64,000 bases of DNA from Nitratireductor pacificus pht-3B (GCF_000300335.1 NZ_AMRM01000010.1:87310-151309); one strand, 5' to 3'; shown: positions 41,691 through 51,119, numbered from the stretch's first letter. Notes: generated by a model from the sequence alone, not told the origin. Numbers and translations are program-made.

Positions 41691-42408
41691 AGACGATGTA
41701 CTGGCCGCCATTGACGGTCATCGTCGAGCCGGTTGCGAAGCCGGCATCGTCCGCCGCCAGGAACAGCACCGAGCGGGCGATCTCCGAGGCTTCGCCCAGC
41801 CGCCCCACGGGGATCTGCGCCACGATCTTTTCCCGGACGGTTTCCGGCACGGCCATCACCATGTCCGTCGCGATATAGCCGGGGCAGATCACGTTGACGG
41901 TGACCCCGAAACGCGCGCCCTCCTGGGCAAGCGCCTTCGTGAAGCCGATTTCGCCCGCCTTGGCGGCCGAATAATTGGCCTGTCCCATCTGGCCCTTCTG
42001 GCCGTTGATCGACGAGATGCTGATGATGCGCCCGAACTTGCGCTCGCGCATGCCCGCGAACACCTGATGCGTCATGTTGAACACACCGTTGAGATTGACG
42101 TTGATGACGGCCTGCCAGTCTTCCAGCGTCATCTTGTGAAACATCACGTCGCGCGTGATGCCGGCATTGTTCACCAGCACATCGACGGGGCCGAGATCCG
42201 CTTCCACCGCCGCCACGCCCTTGGCGCATTGATCGTAGTCGGCGACAGACCATTTGTAGGACTTGATGCCGGTTTCCGCGCTGAAGCGCGCTGCCGCCTC
42301 GTCATTGCCCGCATAGTTGGCCGCCACCTGGTAGCCCGCTTCCTTCAACGTCGTCGCAATGGCCGCGCCAATGCCGCGCGTACCGCCGGTAACAAGTGCC
42401 GTTCTCAT
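41689..42408 (-). CDS. phaB: Acetoacetyl-CoA reductase
   Basis: A 239-residue SDR enzyme that reduces acetoacetyl-CoA to (R)-3-hydroxybutyryl-CoA with NADPH, the second step of polyhydroxybutyrate synthesis. TGGTRGIGAAI binds the cofactor, NNAGITRD and ISISSINGQKGQMGQANYSAAKAG carry the Ser-Tyr-Lys catalytic set, and the end MTVNGGQYIV is typical of PhaB. GGGAGG precedes the ATG. It follows phaA on the same strand. The stop codon overlaps the edge of a dispersed repeat. Confidence 0.96.
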   Translation of the reverse strand: MRTALVTGGTRGIGAAIATTLKEAGYQVAANYAGNDEAAARFSAETGIKSYKWSVADYDQCAKGVAAVEADLGPVDVLVNNAGITRDVMFHKMTLEDWQAVINVNLNGVFNMTHQVFAGMRERKFGRIISISSINGQKGQMGQANYSAAKAGEIGFTKALAQEGARFGVTVNVICPGYIATDMVMAVPETVREKIVAQIPVGRLGEASEIARSVLFLAADDAGFATGSTMTVNGGQYIV

Positions 42409-42511
42409 GCAGATCGCCTCCCTGGAATGATTGCTCCCCGCCGCTTCGCTCTATTATGGCTGAACGATTCTCGGCCGGCGCGCGGGTCGGTCCGCGCGCC
42501 GTCATTCAAGC

Positions 42512-43696
42512 CTACATCGCCTCGATGCACATGGCGACGCCCATTCCGCCGCCGATGCACAGGGTCGCCAGCCCCTTCTTGGCGCCGCGCCGGCGCATTT
42601 CGAACGCCAGCGTGTTGAGAATGCGCGTGCCGGACGCGCCGATCGGATGTCCGATGGCGATGGCGCCGCCGTTGACGTTCACCACGTCCGGGTTCCAGCC
42701 CATATCCTTGTTGACGGCGCAGGCCTGCGCGGCGAACGCCTCGTTGGCCTCGACGAGGTCCAGATCCTCGGCCTTCCAGCCGGCCTTCTCCAGCGCCTTG
42801 CGCGATGCCGGGATCGGCCCCGTCCCCATCACCGCGGGATCGACGCCGGCGGTTGCCCAGGAGGCGATCCGTGCGAGCGGCGTCAGGCCGCGGCGCGCGG
42901 CCTCGCTTTCGCGCATCAGCACGACCGCCCCGGCGCCGTCATTGATGCCCGACGCGTTGGCGGCGGTCACCGTGCCTTCCTTGTCGAAGGCCGGGCGCAG
43001 TTTCTGCATGCTTTCAAGCGTCGCGCCGTGGCGGATATACTCGTCGTCCGCGACCACGGTCTCGCCCTTGCGGGTCTTCACCGTGAAGGGGACGATCTCG
43101 TCCTTGAAGCGTCCCGCCTTCTGCGCGGCCTCTGCCTTGTTCTGCGAGGCGAGCGCGAATTCGTCCTGCTGGTCGCGGGTGATCTGGAACTGGCGCGCCA
43201 CGTTCTCGGCGGTGATGCCCATGTGGTAGCCATTGAAGGCGTCCCACAATCCGTCGCGGATCATCGTGTCGATCATCGCGTAGTCGCCCATCTTCACGCC
43301 GTTGCGCAGATGCGCGCAATGCGGCGACAGCGACATGGATTCCTGCCCGCCGGCGACGACGATCCTGGCGTCGCCCGTGGCGATCTGCTGCATGCCGACG
43401 GCGATGGTGCGCAGGCCCGAGCCGCACACCTGGTTCAGCACCCATGCCGTGGTCTCCTTCGGCAGGCCGGCGGCGATAGAGGCCTGCCGCGCCGGGTTCT
43501 GCCCCTGGCCGGCGGTCAGCACCTGGCCGAGGATAACCTCGTCGACCTCCTCCGCCGCCACGCCGGCGCGCTCCAGCGCCCCGCGGATGACAGCCGCGCC
43601 GAGCTCATGCGCCGGCACTGCCGCAAATGAGCCGTTGAACGAGCCGACCGGCGTGCGGGCGGCGCTGGCGATGACGATGGCTTCGGCAGAAGACAT
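42512..43696 (-). CDS. phaA: Acetyl-CoA C-acetyltransferase (beta-ketothiolase)
   Basis: A 394-residue biosynthetic thiolase that condenses two acetyl-CoA. The acyl-accepting Cys91 in NQVCGSGLRT, His350 in AIGHPIGASG and Cys380 in CIGGGMG are all in place. AGGGAG precedes the ATG. First gene of phaA-phaB; the synthase gene phaC is not in this window. The divergent neighbour is the PHA regulator phaR. Confidence 0.97.
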   Translation of the reverse strand: MSSAEAIVIASAARTPVGSFNGSFAAVPAHELGAAVIRGALERAGVAAEEVDEVILGQVLTAGQGQNPARQASIAAGLPKETTAWVLNQVCGSGLRTIAVGMQQIATGDARIVVAGGQESMSLSPHCAHLRNGVKMGDYAMIDTMIRDGLWDAFNGYHMGITAENVARQFQITRDQQDEFALASQNKAEAAQKAGRFKDEIVPFTVKTRKGETVVADDEYIRHGATLESMQKLRPAFDKEGTVTAANASGINDGAGAVVLMRESEAARRGLTPLARIASWATAGVDPAVMGTGPIPASRKALEKAGWKAEDLDLVEANEAFAAQACAVNKDMGWNPDVVNVNGGAIAIGHPIGASGTRILNTLAFEMRRRGAKKGLATLCIGGGMGVAMCIEAM

Positions 43697-44071
43697 GGAG
43701 AACTCCCTTGATGAACGCGCGAACGTGCTTTGCCCGGCCTGGGCGGCGGGCAGGTCTTCACCGCATTAGTTGCGGCTTCCTCGGTACAAGTCAAACGTTG
43801 TGTGCAGTGCGGCATCGATTGGCGCCGGCAAAGCACCGACCGGCGCCTTCGCGATTGCACAAAGCGCTTTCATTCCTTCGAATTTTGCGCATATCCTGAT
43901 GGCCGGCAGATGTAAGGGGCGCAGATCCGCGCGTTCCGGCAGCTGGCGTTTTCCGCTCGTTCTTGGGATGCGGGAGGCGTTCAGGCCCAAAACTCAGGCG
44001 TTGCGCCCGCGAAGACCATCCGGTTTTCGGAGGCGTGCACCACAGGAAACCGTGCCACCGGGAGGTCACTA
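43697..44071. promoter_or_regulatory. Divergent control region between phaA and phaR
   Basis: These 375 bases carry both promoters. TTGTGCA (near 43798) and TGCACAA (near 43855) form a spaced inverted pair, and several TGC-rich stretches occur. PhaR proteins of Paracoccus and Rhodobacter bind TGC-rich sites, so autoregulation and phaAB control are plausible. I see no gene. Confidence 0.45.
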
Positions 44072-44683
44072 ATGCCAGCCAAGGACGATCCGATCGTCAT
44101 CAAGAAATACGCCAACCGCCGCCTCTACAACACCGGCACGAGCACCTATGTGACGCTCGAGGACCTTTCCGAGATGGTCAAGCGCGACGAGGATTTCGTC
44201 GTCCAGGACGCCAAGAGCGGTGAGGACATCACCCACTCGGTGCTCACCCAGATCATCTTCGAGCTGGAGAACGACCGCAACGGCCAGAACATGCTGCCGA
44301 TCTCGTTTCTGCGGCAGCTGATCTCCTTCTATGGCGACCAGATGCAGATGGTCGTGCCGAGTTTCCTCGAACAGTCGATGATCGCCTTCTCGAAGGAGCA
44401 GGAGCGGCTGCGCGAGCAGCTCGACAAGGCCTTCGGCTCGTCTTCGATGGACATGATGGGCATGTCCGCGCCGATGAAGATGGTCGAGGAGCAGACCCGC
44501 AGGAACATCGAGATGTTCCAGAACGCCATGCGGATGTTCTCGCCCGTTCCGCCGCAGGCGAACTCGGGCACCACCCGCACCGCCGAAACCGAGGCGGAAG
44601 GCGGACGCAATGACGATTTGAGGGAGTTACGCGACCAGATCGCCGCCATGCAGCGCAAGATCGATTCCATGGGCGGCCAGTAA
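44072..44683 (+). CDS. phaR: Polyhydroxyalkanoate synthesis regulator PhaR
   Basis: A 203-residue regulator. The N-terminal DNA-binding domain has IKKYANRRLYNTGTSTYVTLEDL (about residues 8-30), followed by the PHB accumulation domain with LTQIIFELENDRNGQNMLPISFLRQLI. The C-terminal part is Met-rich, with a helical DLRELRDQIAAMQRKI end. PhaR represses phasin and PHA genes and is released by PHB granules; in rhizobia it is also called AniA. GGAGGT precedes the ATG. It is divergent from phaAB and ends at a strong terminator. Confidence 0.95.
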   Translation: MPAKDDPIVIKKYANRRLYNTGTSTYVTLEDLSEMVKRDEDFVVQDAKSGEDITHSVLTQIIFELENDRNGQNMLPISFLRQLISFYGDQMQMVVPSFLEQSMIAFSKEQERLREQLDKAFGSSSMDMMGMSAPMKMVEEQTRRNIEMFQNAMRMFSPVPPQANSGTTRTAETEAEGGRNDDLRELRDQIAAMQRKIDSMGGQ

Positions 44684-44723
44684 GGCCCCGCCCCGGCTCG
44701 ATGCCAGTAAACCCGATGCCAAT

Positions 44724-44754
44724 AAAAAAGACCGGTCAATGACCGGTCTTTTTT
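44724..44754. terminator. Bidirectional terminator between phaR and rpmF
   Basis: A perfect hairpin of AAAAAAGACCGGTCA and TGACCGGTCTTTTTT with a one-base centre. The A- and T-runs on the two sides make it usable in both directions for the convergent genes phaR and rpmF. Confidence 0.93.
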
Positions 44755-44776
44755 GTATTCAGCGTGTCGAAGAGAC

Positions 44777-44959
44777 TTATGCGTCCTTCGGCTCCAGAAC
44801 CTGGCGGCCGCGATACATGCCCGTCTTCAGGTCGACATGGTGCGGACGACGCAGTTCGCCCGAGTTCTTGTCCTCGACATAGGTCGGCGCCTTGATGGCG
44901 TCGGCCGAGCGTCGCATGCCGCGCTTGGAAGGCGACGTTTTCCTTTTTGGTACAGCCAT
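44777..44959 (-). CDS. rpmF: 50S ribosomal protein L32
   Basis: A 60-residue protein starting [20 protein letters not shown], the characteristic L32 start, and ending in a basic [15 protein letters not shown] region. It lacks the zinc-binding cysteines found in some L32 proteins. An AGCGGAGCAGGA ribosome-binding region precedes the ATG. It stands alone, between the terminator and mtgA, and probably has its own promoter. Confidence 0.97.
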   Translation of the reverse strand: MAVPKRKTSPSKRGMRRSADAIKAPTYVEDKNSGELRRPHHVDLKTGMYRGRQVLEPKDA

Positions 44960-45110
44960 TGTCCTGCTCCGCTAATCGGTCAAAGGCCGTTGCGGCCCCA
45001 TAATCCAGGGCCCAGCATTTCGGCCGGGAATTGGAAGTCGGCGTGCCTATACACGGCAAATCGGCTCTTGGCCAGTGGGGGCCGGCTTTTTTTCGCGCCG
45101 CTGCGGCCGG

Positions 45111-45872
45111 TCACGGCTCGAGGCAGCCGACATAGCCGCCGGCCTTGAGCGCCCTGCGTTCGATGTTGGCCGCCAGGCGGTTCAGCCCCCGCGAGGGCTT
45201 GGCCGGATTGCGCTCCAGCGGATTGGGCAGGGCGACCGCGAGCAGCGCCGCCTGGCGGCGCGTCAATTCGCTGGCCGGCCGGCCGAAATAGTGTCGCGCG
45301 GCCGCCTCGGCCCCGTAGATGTTCGGGCCCCATTCGGCGATGTTGAGATAGATCTCCATCACCCGCCGCTTGGACAGAACCGTGTCGAGAAACAGCGCCA
45401 GCGGCAGTTCCATTGCCTTGCGGACGAAGGAGCGCCCCTGCCAGAGGAACAGGTTCTTCGCCGTCTGCATCGGGATTGTGGAGGCTCCGCGGGCGGCCTC
45501 CCCGGACAGGGCGTCGTTGATCACCGTGTTCAGTGCCGCCCAGTCGATCCCCGAATGGGCGCAGAACTGGCCATCCTCCGACATCATCACTGAATGCTGG
45601 ATCAGCGGCCCCATCGCGTCGAGCGATGTCCAGCGGCGATCATAGCCCGTCAGGGTTGCCAGGTCCTTCACCATCAGCGTGGATATCGGGTGAACCGCCG
45701 GCACGGTATAAAGAAGGGTCAATCCGAACGGCAGCATCGCCAGCAGGATCAGGATCGCCAGGGCGCGCCTCAGCAAGCGCGGAAAACCGCGCCGGAGGAC
45801 CTTGCCTCGACCGCCTGGACGCCCTCTCTTCACCGCCTGTCGCCTTTCAGAATCCGGAAACGGCCCGCTCAC
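45111..45872 (-). CDS. mtgA: Monofunctional biosynthetic peptidoglycan transglycosylase
   Basis: A 253-residue inner-membrane glycosyltransferase (GT51) that polymerises lipid II into glycan strands. After a basic start and one membrane helix (about residues 28-50), the catalytic Glu lies in [20 protein letters not shown], followed by [41 protein letters not shown] and PNPLERNP. I use the GTG at 45872 preceded by GGGGA. The frame stays open to 46013 only because it runs through a dispersed repeat, whose translation ([17 protein letters not shown]) is not part of the protein. Confidence 0.92.
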   Translation of the reverse strand: MSGPFPDSERRQAVKRGRPGGRGKVLRRGFPRLLRRALAILILLAMLPFGLTLLYTVPAVHPISTLMVKDLATLTGYDRRWTSLDAMGPLIQHSVMMSEDGQFCAHSGIDWAALNTVINDALSGEAARGASTIPMQTAKNLFLWQGRSFVRKAMELPLALFLDTVLSKRRVMEIYLNIAEWGPNIYGAEAAARHYFGRPASELTRRQAALLAVALPNPLERNPAKPSRGLNRLAANIERRALKAGGYVGCLEP

Positions 45873-45922
45873 GCCGTTCCCCGCATGTGACCGATCGCCT
45901 CGAAATGAGCCTTTCGCATAGA

Positions 45923-46024
45923 GCATCGGACCGAAAAGTGGAAACCAGTTTTCGGTTGCTCCGATGCTCCACAAATAATCTAGATCGTCCTTTGTGCGTC
46001 CGGAAGGACGCACGGCGATCTAAT
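45923..46024 (+). repeat. Dispersed hairpin repeat family, copy 2
   Basis: It begins GCATCGGACCGAAAAGTGGA. The first stem nests CCGAAAA/TTTTCGG within GCATCGG/CCGATGC; the second has TGCGTCC and GGACGCA inside GATCG...CGATC. It is directly followed by copy 3, giving a 102-base period. It lies upstream of mtgA. Confidence 0.9.
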
Positions 46025-46122
46025 GCATCGGACCGAAAAGTGGAAACCGGTTTTCGGTTGCTCCGATGCTCCATCAATAATCTAAATCGTCCTTTGTACG
46101 TCCGAAAGGACGCACGGCGCTC
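46025..46122 (+). repeat. Dispersed hairpin repeat family, copy 3 (tandem with copy 2)
   Basis: Same structure as copy 2 with only a few substitutions (ACCGG for ACCAG, TACGTCC for TGCGTCC). The two tandem copies fill the gap between mtgA and ispA. Confidence 0.9.
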
Positions 46123-46201
46123 CAACCTCCGTCGGCCCGGCGTGCAATGGCGAAGCATATCGGACTTGACCCGAACCCGCTTTGCCTTCATCCGTCCGCC
46201 C

Positions 46202-47119
46202 ATGGAAGAGAAGATGATCCCCCCCTTCGAAGTCAAGCTCGCCGTCGGCGCCGAGATGGTCGAGGCAGAACTGCGGCGTCTGCTCGATGCGCGCGCCCTG
46301 GAAGGCGAGATCGCCCGCCCCGCCCGCCTGCTCGAGGCGATGCGCCACGGCGTGCTCAACGGCGGCAAGCGTCTGAGGCCCTTCCTCATCCTTGAAACCG
46401 CGCGTCTTTTCGATGCCGGCGGAACAGCGGCGTTGCGCGTCGCCGCGGCGCTCGAATGTGTTCATTGCTATTCGCTGGTCCACGACGACCTGCCGGCCAT
46501 GGACGACGACGACCTGCGCCGGGGGCAGCCGACCGTGCATCGCGCCTTCGACGAGGCGACCGCGATCCTGGCCGGCGACAGCCTGCTGACCTATGCGTTC
46601 GACATCGTCAGCGCGCCGGAGACGGCATTGCCGGCGGAAGCCCGGCTGGCACTCGTCACCGGCCTGGCGCGTGCCGCCGGCATCGGCGGCATGGCCGGCG
46701 GTCAGGCGCTCGACCTCGCCGCCGAGGGCACCCAACTCGCCGAGGAAGACATTCTGCGCCTGCAGGCGATGAAGACTGGCGCGCTGATCCGCTACGCCTG
46801 CGAGGCGGGCGCCATCATCGGCGATGCCGGCGGCGCCGACCGCGAAAGGCTGGGCGAATTCGGCGCGGCGATCGGCCTGGCATTCCAGCTTGCCGACGAT
46901 CTCCTGGACCTCACCGCCAGCAGCGAGGCGATGGGCAAGGCGACGGGCAAGGATGCCGCAGCCGGCAAGGCGACGCTGGCAAGCCTGCACGGCGTCGACT
47001 GGACCCGGCTTCAGCTGCGCGGCCTGGTGGCCCAGGCGGAAGACATTCTCGCGCCGTTCGGCGAAGCGGCCGAGGGGTTGCGCCAGGCCGCCCGCTTCGT
47101 CGCGGAACGCCAGAACTAA
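46202..47119 (+). CDS. ispA: Farnesyl diphosphate synthase (geranyltranstransferase)
   Basis: A 305-residue trans-prenyltransferase that makes farnesyl diphosphate from IPP and DMAPP/GPP. It has NGGKRLRPFLI, the first Asp-rich motif VHDDLPAMDDDDLRRG, KTGALIRYACEAGA and the second Asp-rich motif FQLADDLLDLT. The ATG at 46202 is chosen over the long upstream frame, which only reads through repeat copies; an ATG at 46214 is also possible. In many bacteria it neighbours xseB and dxs, but here it stands alone. Confidence 0.94.
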   Translation: MEEKMIPPFEVKLAVGAEMVEAELRRLLDARALEGEIARPARLLEAMRHGVLNGGKRLRPFLILETARLFDAGGTAALRVAAALECVHCYSLVHDDLPAMDDDDLRRGQPTVHRAFDEATAILAGDSLLTYAFDIVSAPETALPAEARLALVTGLARAAGIGGMAGGQALDLAAEGTQLAEEDILRLQAMKTGALIRYACEAGAIIGDAGGADRERLGEFGAAIGLAFQLADDLLDLTASSEAMGKATGKDAAAGKATLASLHGVDWTRLQLRGLVAQAEDILAPFGEAAEGLRQAARFVAERQN

Positions 47120-47214
47120 AGCGCTTTGCAGTCAGGTGGCATCACCTGAGGTCCGTATAAACGCGGAGAAACAAAGAGATAGCCCCATTCAACGCTTCAG
47201 TGAAACGTCGAATG

Positions 47215-47319
47215 GGTCTAGATCCCATGCGTCCTTTCGGACGCGCAATGGACGACCCAGATCATCAATGGAGCATCGGTATGACCGAAGACCCGAGTCC
47301 ACTTTTCGGCCGATGTTCC
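47215..47319 (-). repeat. Dispersed hairpin repeat family, copy 4 (inverted)
   Basis: Read on the minus strand it runs from CATCGGCCGAAAAGTGGAC through CCGATGCTCCAT to GCGTCCGAAAGGACGC, matching copies 1-3 in order but more diverged. It lies between ispA and the hybrid kinase. Confidence 0.8.
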
Positions 47320-47424
47320 AAGGCCCCAGAAGGCCCGCCCGCCCCGGTTTCGGCCGGTCCAGCGCCGAATTCGGTCGCTTTCAGAACTAATTTTTTCCCT
47401 GATTTTTTGATCATGCGATTACTG

Positions 47425-47439
47425 TTAATCACGCATTAA
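47425..47439. promoter_or_regulatory. CtrA-type binding site (TTAA-N7-TTAA)
   Basis: TTAA at 47425-47428 and TTAA at 47436-47439 are separated by exactly seven bases, the consensus for the alphaproteobacterial cell-cycle regulator CtrA. It lies 30 bases before the kinase ATG in an AT-rich region. Match by sequence only; binding is not shown. Confidence 0.6.
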
Positions 47440-47469
47440 TCCCGATCATCAATTCTTACGGAATTGGGG

Positions 47470-49944
47470 ATGGCTTCGGGAAATGACATGTCTTCGGTGG
47501 TAACGCAGCAATATATGCGCGGCCGGCTTATCGCGGTGATCGTTGGTTTCGTTGTAACGGTGGCAGTTGGCACCGGTTTTTTGCTTTGGCAGATACAGGC
47601 GACGAAGAATCAGGCGCGTTTCGGCGCCGTCGTCGGCTACATGGCCGATGCAACCAATGATGTGATCCACAATGCACTGCGTCTTGAACAGGCCAGCCTG
47701 AAGGACAACGGCGCGGATACCGGTCCTGCACTCGATCCCGAAGAACTCAAGACAGCGTTGCTGCGCCTGGAAGCCGCTTACAACACGCTGGAGATCGCCA
47801 CGCAGGGCGAGGTCTCCACGCTGGAGAGCCGACGGATCACCCATGAGGAGGGCGCGGCAACGGCGACCGCCGGCAGCGAGGCCGCTGCTCCCCTGATCAC
47901 CGGCATCACGCTCAGCAACGTTCCGGACTCGGTTCGCGATATCTGGCTGGGCGAAGCCAACGGAACCTCCCTGCGCCTGCAGATCCGCGACGTCGTCTCG
48001 CTCGCCAACAGGCTCGATGTCTTCACCGACTACGGAAGCAGCGCCGCGCGGCGCGTCTTCAACGAGCTCCAGACCCTGGCCAACAATCAGGTGCGCCCGG
48101 AGCTGAAGCGCATATCGGATTCGCTCCACAAGGAAGTGATCGGCACCTATGGCACGCTGCAATGGGGACTTCTGGGCGTCTCGCTGGCCATCGTCTCCGC
48201 CTGTCTGCTGATTGCCGGACGTGTCTTCGTGCCGATGATGAACCGCGTGTCGAAAGCGCATCAGGACCTGCATGACGCCAACATTTCCCTGGCGTCCGAG
48301 AAGATCAAGGCCCAGTCGGCCGACCGGACCAAGTCGGAATTCCTGGCGAATATGAGCCATGAGATCCGCACGCCGATGAACGGCGTGATGGGCATGGCCG
48401 AACTCCTGGCACGCACCAATCTCGACCAGCGTCAGGCGATGTTCGTCGATGTCATCGTCAAGTCCGGCACCGCGCTGCTGACCATCATCAACGACATTCT
48501 GGATTTCTCGAAGATCGACGCGGGCCAGTTGAAGCTCGACACCGCCCCATTCAAGCTGGGCGAGGCGATCGAGGATGTGGCCGCCCTGGTCTCGACGCGG
48601 GTGGCGGAAAAGGATCTGGAGCTGATCGTCCGCGTCGACCCCGACCTGCCGCTCTCCTTCATCGGCGATGTCGGCCGCTTCCGGCAGGTGGCCACGAACC
48701 TCGTCGGCAACGCCGTCAAGTTCACCGAGCGCGGCCATGTCCTGATCGACGTTTCGGGCACGGTCAGGGACGGCTCCGCGCTGGTCACGATCAGTGTCGA
48801 GGATACCGGCATCGGCATCCCGCAGGACAAGCTGGATGTGGTGTTCGAAAAATTCGCCCAGGTGGATTCCTCCTCGACCCGCCGCCATGAAGGCACCGGC
48901 CTCGGCCTGGCGATCGCCTCCCGGCTGGTCGAGCTGATGGGCGGTTCGATGCAGGCGAAGAGCGAGATCGGTAAGGGTTCGACCTTTGCCTTCACGATCC
49001 CCCTCGAGGTGGATCACGCCAACTGCACGCCCAAGACCGCCCCGATCGACGTTTCCGGCTCCCGTGTCTTCGTCATCGACGACAACCCGATCAACCGCGA
49101 GATCCTGCTCGAACAGCTGAAGAGCTGGGGCTTCGAATGCGCCGCCGCGGAAAGCGGCGCCGTGGGACTGGCGTTCCTCGAACGCTCGGTTCAGCTCGAT
49201 GCGCGGGTCGATTGCGTCATCCTCGACTATCAGATGCCGGACATGAACGGCGCCGATGTCGCCAAGCGCATCAAGGCCAACCCCGCCACCGCAGACATCC
49301 CGCTCGTGCTGCTGACCTCGGTCGACCAGGCCGACACCAGCCGTCTGGCCATGGAATGCGGCATCGCCGCGCAGCTCAACAAGCCCACCCGCTCGTCCGC
49401 CCTGCTCGAAACCATCGTTTCCGTGATGCAGGCCGCCCGCGCCGGCAGCGACATGCCGGCGCCGCAGCCCATTCAACTGCGGCCGGCGCAGACGCGCCTC
49501 TCCAACGCCGTCGAGCGCGGCCTGTCGAGTTCGCGGAGCCAGCGGGGCGAAGGGCTGGATGTCCTCGTCGCCGAGGACAACGAGGTCAATCAGCTCGTCT
49601 TCAGCCAGGTGCTCGACGGTCTTGGCCTGCGCTATCGCATTGCCGGAAACGGCAAGACGGCGGTCGAGATGCATCGCGCATTCCGGCCGAAGATCATGCT
49701 GATGGACGTCTCCATGCCGGAGATGAACGGCTATGAGGCGACAGGCGCGATCCGCCAGACGGAAGCCGCGACCGGCGATCACACGCCGATCATCGGCATC
49801 ACGGCGCATGCGCTGAAGGGCGATCGCGAGAAATGCCTGGACGCCGGCATGGACGACTATCTGTCGAAGCCCATCTCGCCGCAGAAGCTGGCCGACATGA
49901 TCGAACGCTGGATGAGCGACGAGAAACTGGCCGCGACCGCCTGA
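47470..49944 (+). CDS. Hybrid sensor histidine kinase/response regulator
   Basis: An 824-residue inner-membrane protein. TM1 is about residues 20-41, a periplasmic sensing region runs to about 230, and TM2 covers about 232-255. HisKA follows with phosphorylatable His297 in [13 protein letters not shown], then HATPase_c ([20 protein letters not shown]). Two receiver domains follow, REC1 with Asp586 in [11 protein letters not shown] and REC2 with Asp746 in [14 protein letters not shown]. No HPt domain is present, so phosphotransfer needs a separate partner. I use the ATG at 47470 rather than the TTG at 47464. No response-regulator gene is adjacent. Confidence 0.94.
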   Translation: MASGNDMSSVVTQQYMRGRLIAVIVGFVVTVAVGTGFLLWQIQATKNQARFGAVVGYMADATNDVIHNALRLEQASLKDNGADTGPALDPEELKTALLRLEAAYNTLEIATQGEVSTLESRRITHEEGAATATAGSEAAAPLITGITLSNVPDSVRDIWLGEANGTSLRLQIRDVVSLANRLDVFTDYGSSAARRVFNELQTLANNQVRPELKRISDSLHKEVIGTYGTLQWGLLGVSLAIVSACLLIAGRVFVPMMNRVSKAHQDLHDANISLASEKIKAQSADRTKSEFLANMSHEIRTPMNGVMGMAELLARTNLDQRQAMFVDVIVKSGTALLTIINDILDFSKIDAGQLKLDTAPFKLGEAIEDVAALVSTRVAEKDLELIVRVDPDLPLSFIGDVGRFRQVATNLVGNAVKFTERGHVLIDVSGTVRDGSALVTISVEDTGIGIPQDKLDVVFEKFAQVDSSSTRRHEGTGLGLAIASRLVELMGGSMQAKSEIGKGSTFAFTIPLEVDHANCTPKTAPIDVSGSRVFVIDDNPINREILLEQLKSWGFECAAAESGAVGLAFLERSVQLDARVDCVILDYQMPDMNGADVAKRIKANPATADIPLVLLTSVDQADTSRLAMECGIAAQLNKPTRSSALLETIVSVMQAARAGSDMPAPQPIQLRPAQTRLSNAVERGLSSSRSQRGEGLDVLVAEDNEVNQLVFSQVLDGLGLRYRIAGNGKTAVEMHRAFRPKIMLMDVSMPEMNGYEATGAIRQTEAATGDHTPIIGITAHALKGDREKCLDAGMDDYLSKPISPQKLADMIERWMSDEKLAATA

Positions 49945-50023
49945 CTGATTGGTTCCTGGCTATCAACTATCTGGAATTCGGCCTGCGTAGAAAGCCGATC
50001 GGGATCGTGCCGCGCGGTCCCGG

Positions 50024-50359
50024 CTAAAGGTCTTCCTGGATGAAGCGTTCAGACGCGTGGATGCAGACCATGTCCAGACGCCCTTCGCCCACATTCACGA
50101 AACGATGCGGAATCTGCGCGCCGACCACAACGATGTCGCCCGGCCCCGCGCGGGTCGTCTCGCCATCGACGGTGAATTCGGCTTCCCCGGAGCGGACCAC
50201 CCAGGTTTCCGAATAGGGGTGGCGGTGCAGAACGGGGCCATGGCCGGGCGGACTGTCCATCAGGAACAGAGAGACATCGCTGCCGTAAGGTTCGCCCTCG
50301 AAAGCGATCGTCCGGTTGACGCTTGGCTTCTGCTCGCTGCGGCGTAGCACCTGGTACAT
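50024..50359 (-). CDS. Cupin domain-containing protein
   Basis: A 111-residue single-domain cupin. Metal-binding motif 1 is in GPVLHRHPYSETWVVRSGEAEF (His-x-His and Glu) and motif 2 in AGPGDIVVVGAQIPHRFVNVGEG (His). GAGGAGAGGAAG precedes the ATG. It is divergent from a MarR gene with two palindromes between them, so the pair is probably a regulator and its target. A small-molecule-binding or dioxygenase-like role is possible; the substrate is unknown. Confidence 0.88.
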   Translation of the reverse strand: MYQVLRRSEQKPSVNRTIAFEGEPYGSDVSLFLMDSPPGHGPVLHRHPYSETWVVRSGEAEFTVDGETTRAGPGDIVVVGAQIPHRFVNVGEGRLDMVCIHASERFIQEDL

Positions 50360-50506
50360 CTTCCTCTCCTCAATCCTCGACCGGTGGGTCGGTTCGCGGA
50401 ACGCTCCGCTGCTCCATCACATTGCCCTCCCGCACATCTGCGGACACCACCCGATCAAGGGAAAATCTCCGCCAGGCATGCAACCGGAGCCTCCGGCAAG
50501 GGCAAT

Positions 50507-50526
50507 ATATCTTGACACAAAGATAT
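50507..50526. promoter_or_regulatory. Palindrome 1 in the cupin-MarR region
   Basis: ATATCTT (50507-50513) and AAGATAT (50520-50526) form a perfect 7-base inverted repeat around gacaca. It shares the TATCTTGA half with palindrome 2 and lies between the divergent genes, as expected for a MarR operator. Confidence 0.6.
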
Positions 50527-50535
50527 AGTCCATTT

Positions 50536-50553
50536 TATCTTGATGTCAAGATA
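50536..50553. promoter_or_regulatory. Palindrome 2 in the cupin-MarR region
   Basis: TATCTTGA and TCAAGATA form a perfect 8-base inverted repeat with a 2-base centre (18 bases in total), a typical MarR-family operator size. It ends 20 bases before the MarR start, so repression of its own gene is likely. Centres of the two palindromes are 28 bp apart. Confidence 0.65.
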
Positions 50554-50573
50554 CATAGGCCCAGGAGATTTCC

Positions 50574-51113
50574 ATGCCAGACAAGGACGTCCCCGAGCGA
50601 ACCCGCGAGGATCACGTCGACCGCCTGCGCGACCAGTGGGCGCGCGAGCTGCCCGATCTCGACACGATGCCGATGACCGTTCTCGGCCGCATCTACCGCC
50701 TATCCAATCTGGTTCGCCCCGGCATAGAAGCAACATTTGCAGGGTTCGGGCTGGATCGCGGCGAATTCGACGTCATCGCGACGCTGCGCCGCGCGGGACC
50801 GCCTTACCGCCTCACTCCCACGGAGCTCTACACATCGCTGATGATCTCGTCCGGTGGCCTCACCCATCGCCTCGGGCGCCTGGGAAAGGCCGGACTGATC
50901 GAGCGCCTGCCATCGCCCGACGACGGCCGCAGCATGATCGTCGCCCTCACCCAGGCGGGCCGGGAGCGCGCCGAGGCGGCGTTCCGCGCCGACATGGCCG
51001 GCGAGGCGGATCTGTTGGCCGGCATGGACCCGGCGCGCCGGGAAGCCCTGGCGGGACTGCTGAGGGAATTGACGCTGATGCTTGGCGACCGGCTCTCGGA
51101 GAAGAACAGCTGA
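50574..51113 (+). CDS. MarR family transcriptional regulator
   Basis: A 179-residue winged-helix regulator. The recognition-helix region LTPTELYTSLMISSGGLTHRLGRLGKAGLIERLPSPDDGRSMIVALTQAG (about residues 82-131) is characteristic, with the DxR wing in DDGRS. The first 40 residues and the last 40 provide the helical dimer interface. AGGAGA precedes the ATG. Two palindromes upstream fit autoregulation and control of the divergent cupin gene. The ligand cannot be predicted. Confidence 0.93.
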   Translation: MPDKDVPERTREDHVDRLRDQWARELPDLDTMPMTVLGRIYRLSNLVRPGIEATFAGFGLDRGEFDVIATLRRAGPPYRLTPTELYTSLMISSGGLTHRLGRLGKAGLIERLPSPDDGRSMIVALTQAGRERAEAAFRADMAGEADLLAGMDPARREALAGLLRELTLMLGDRLSEKNS

Positions 51114-51119
51114 CGGCGC

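Larger units (their letters stand above)
47120..47469. promoter_or_regulatory. Region between ispA and the hybrid kinase
   Basis: It contains the inverted fourth copy of the dispersed repeat (47215-47319), an AAAGCGCTTT palindrome right after ispA (47118-47128), and an AT-rich promoter-like end (47390-47460) with a CtrA-type site. No gene is seen. Confidence 0.55.

Noticed and set aside
45873..46013. Upstream extension of mtgA starting at 46013
   Set aside because: It translates a dispersed repeat copy, and the homologous protein begins at the GTG with GGGGA before it.
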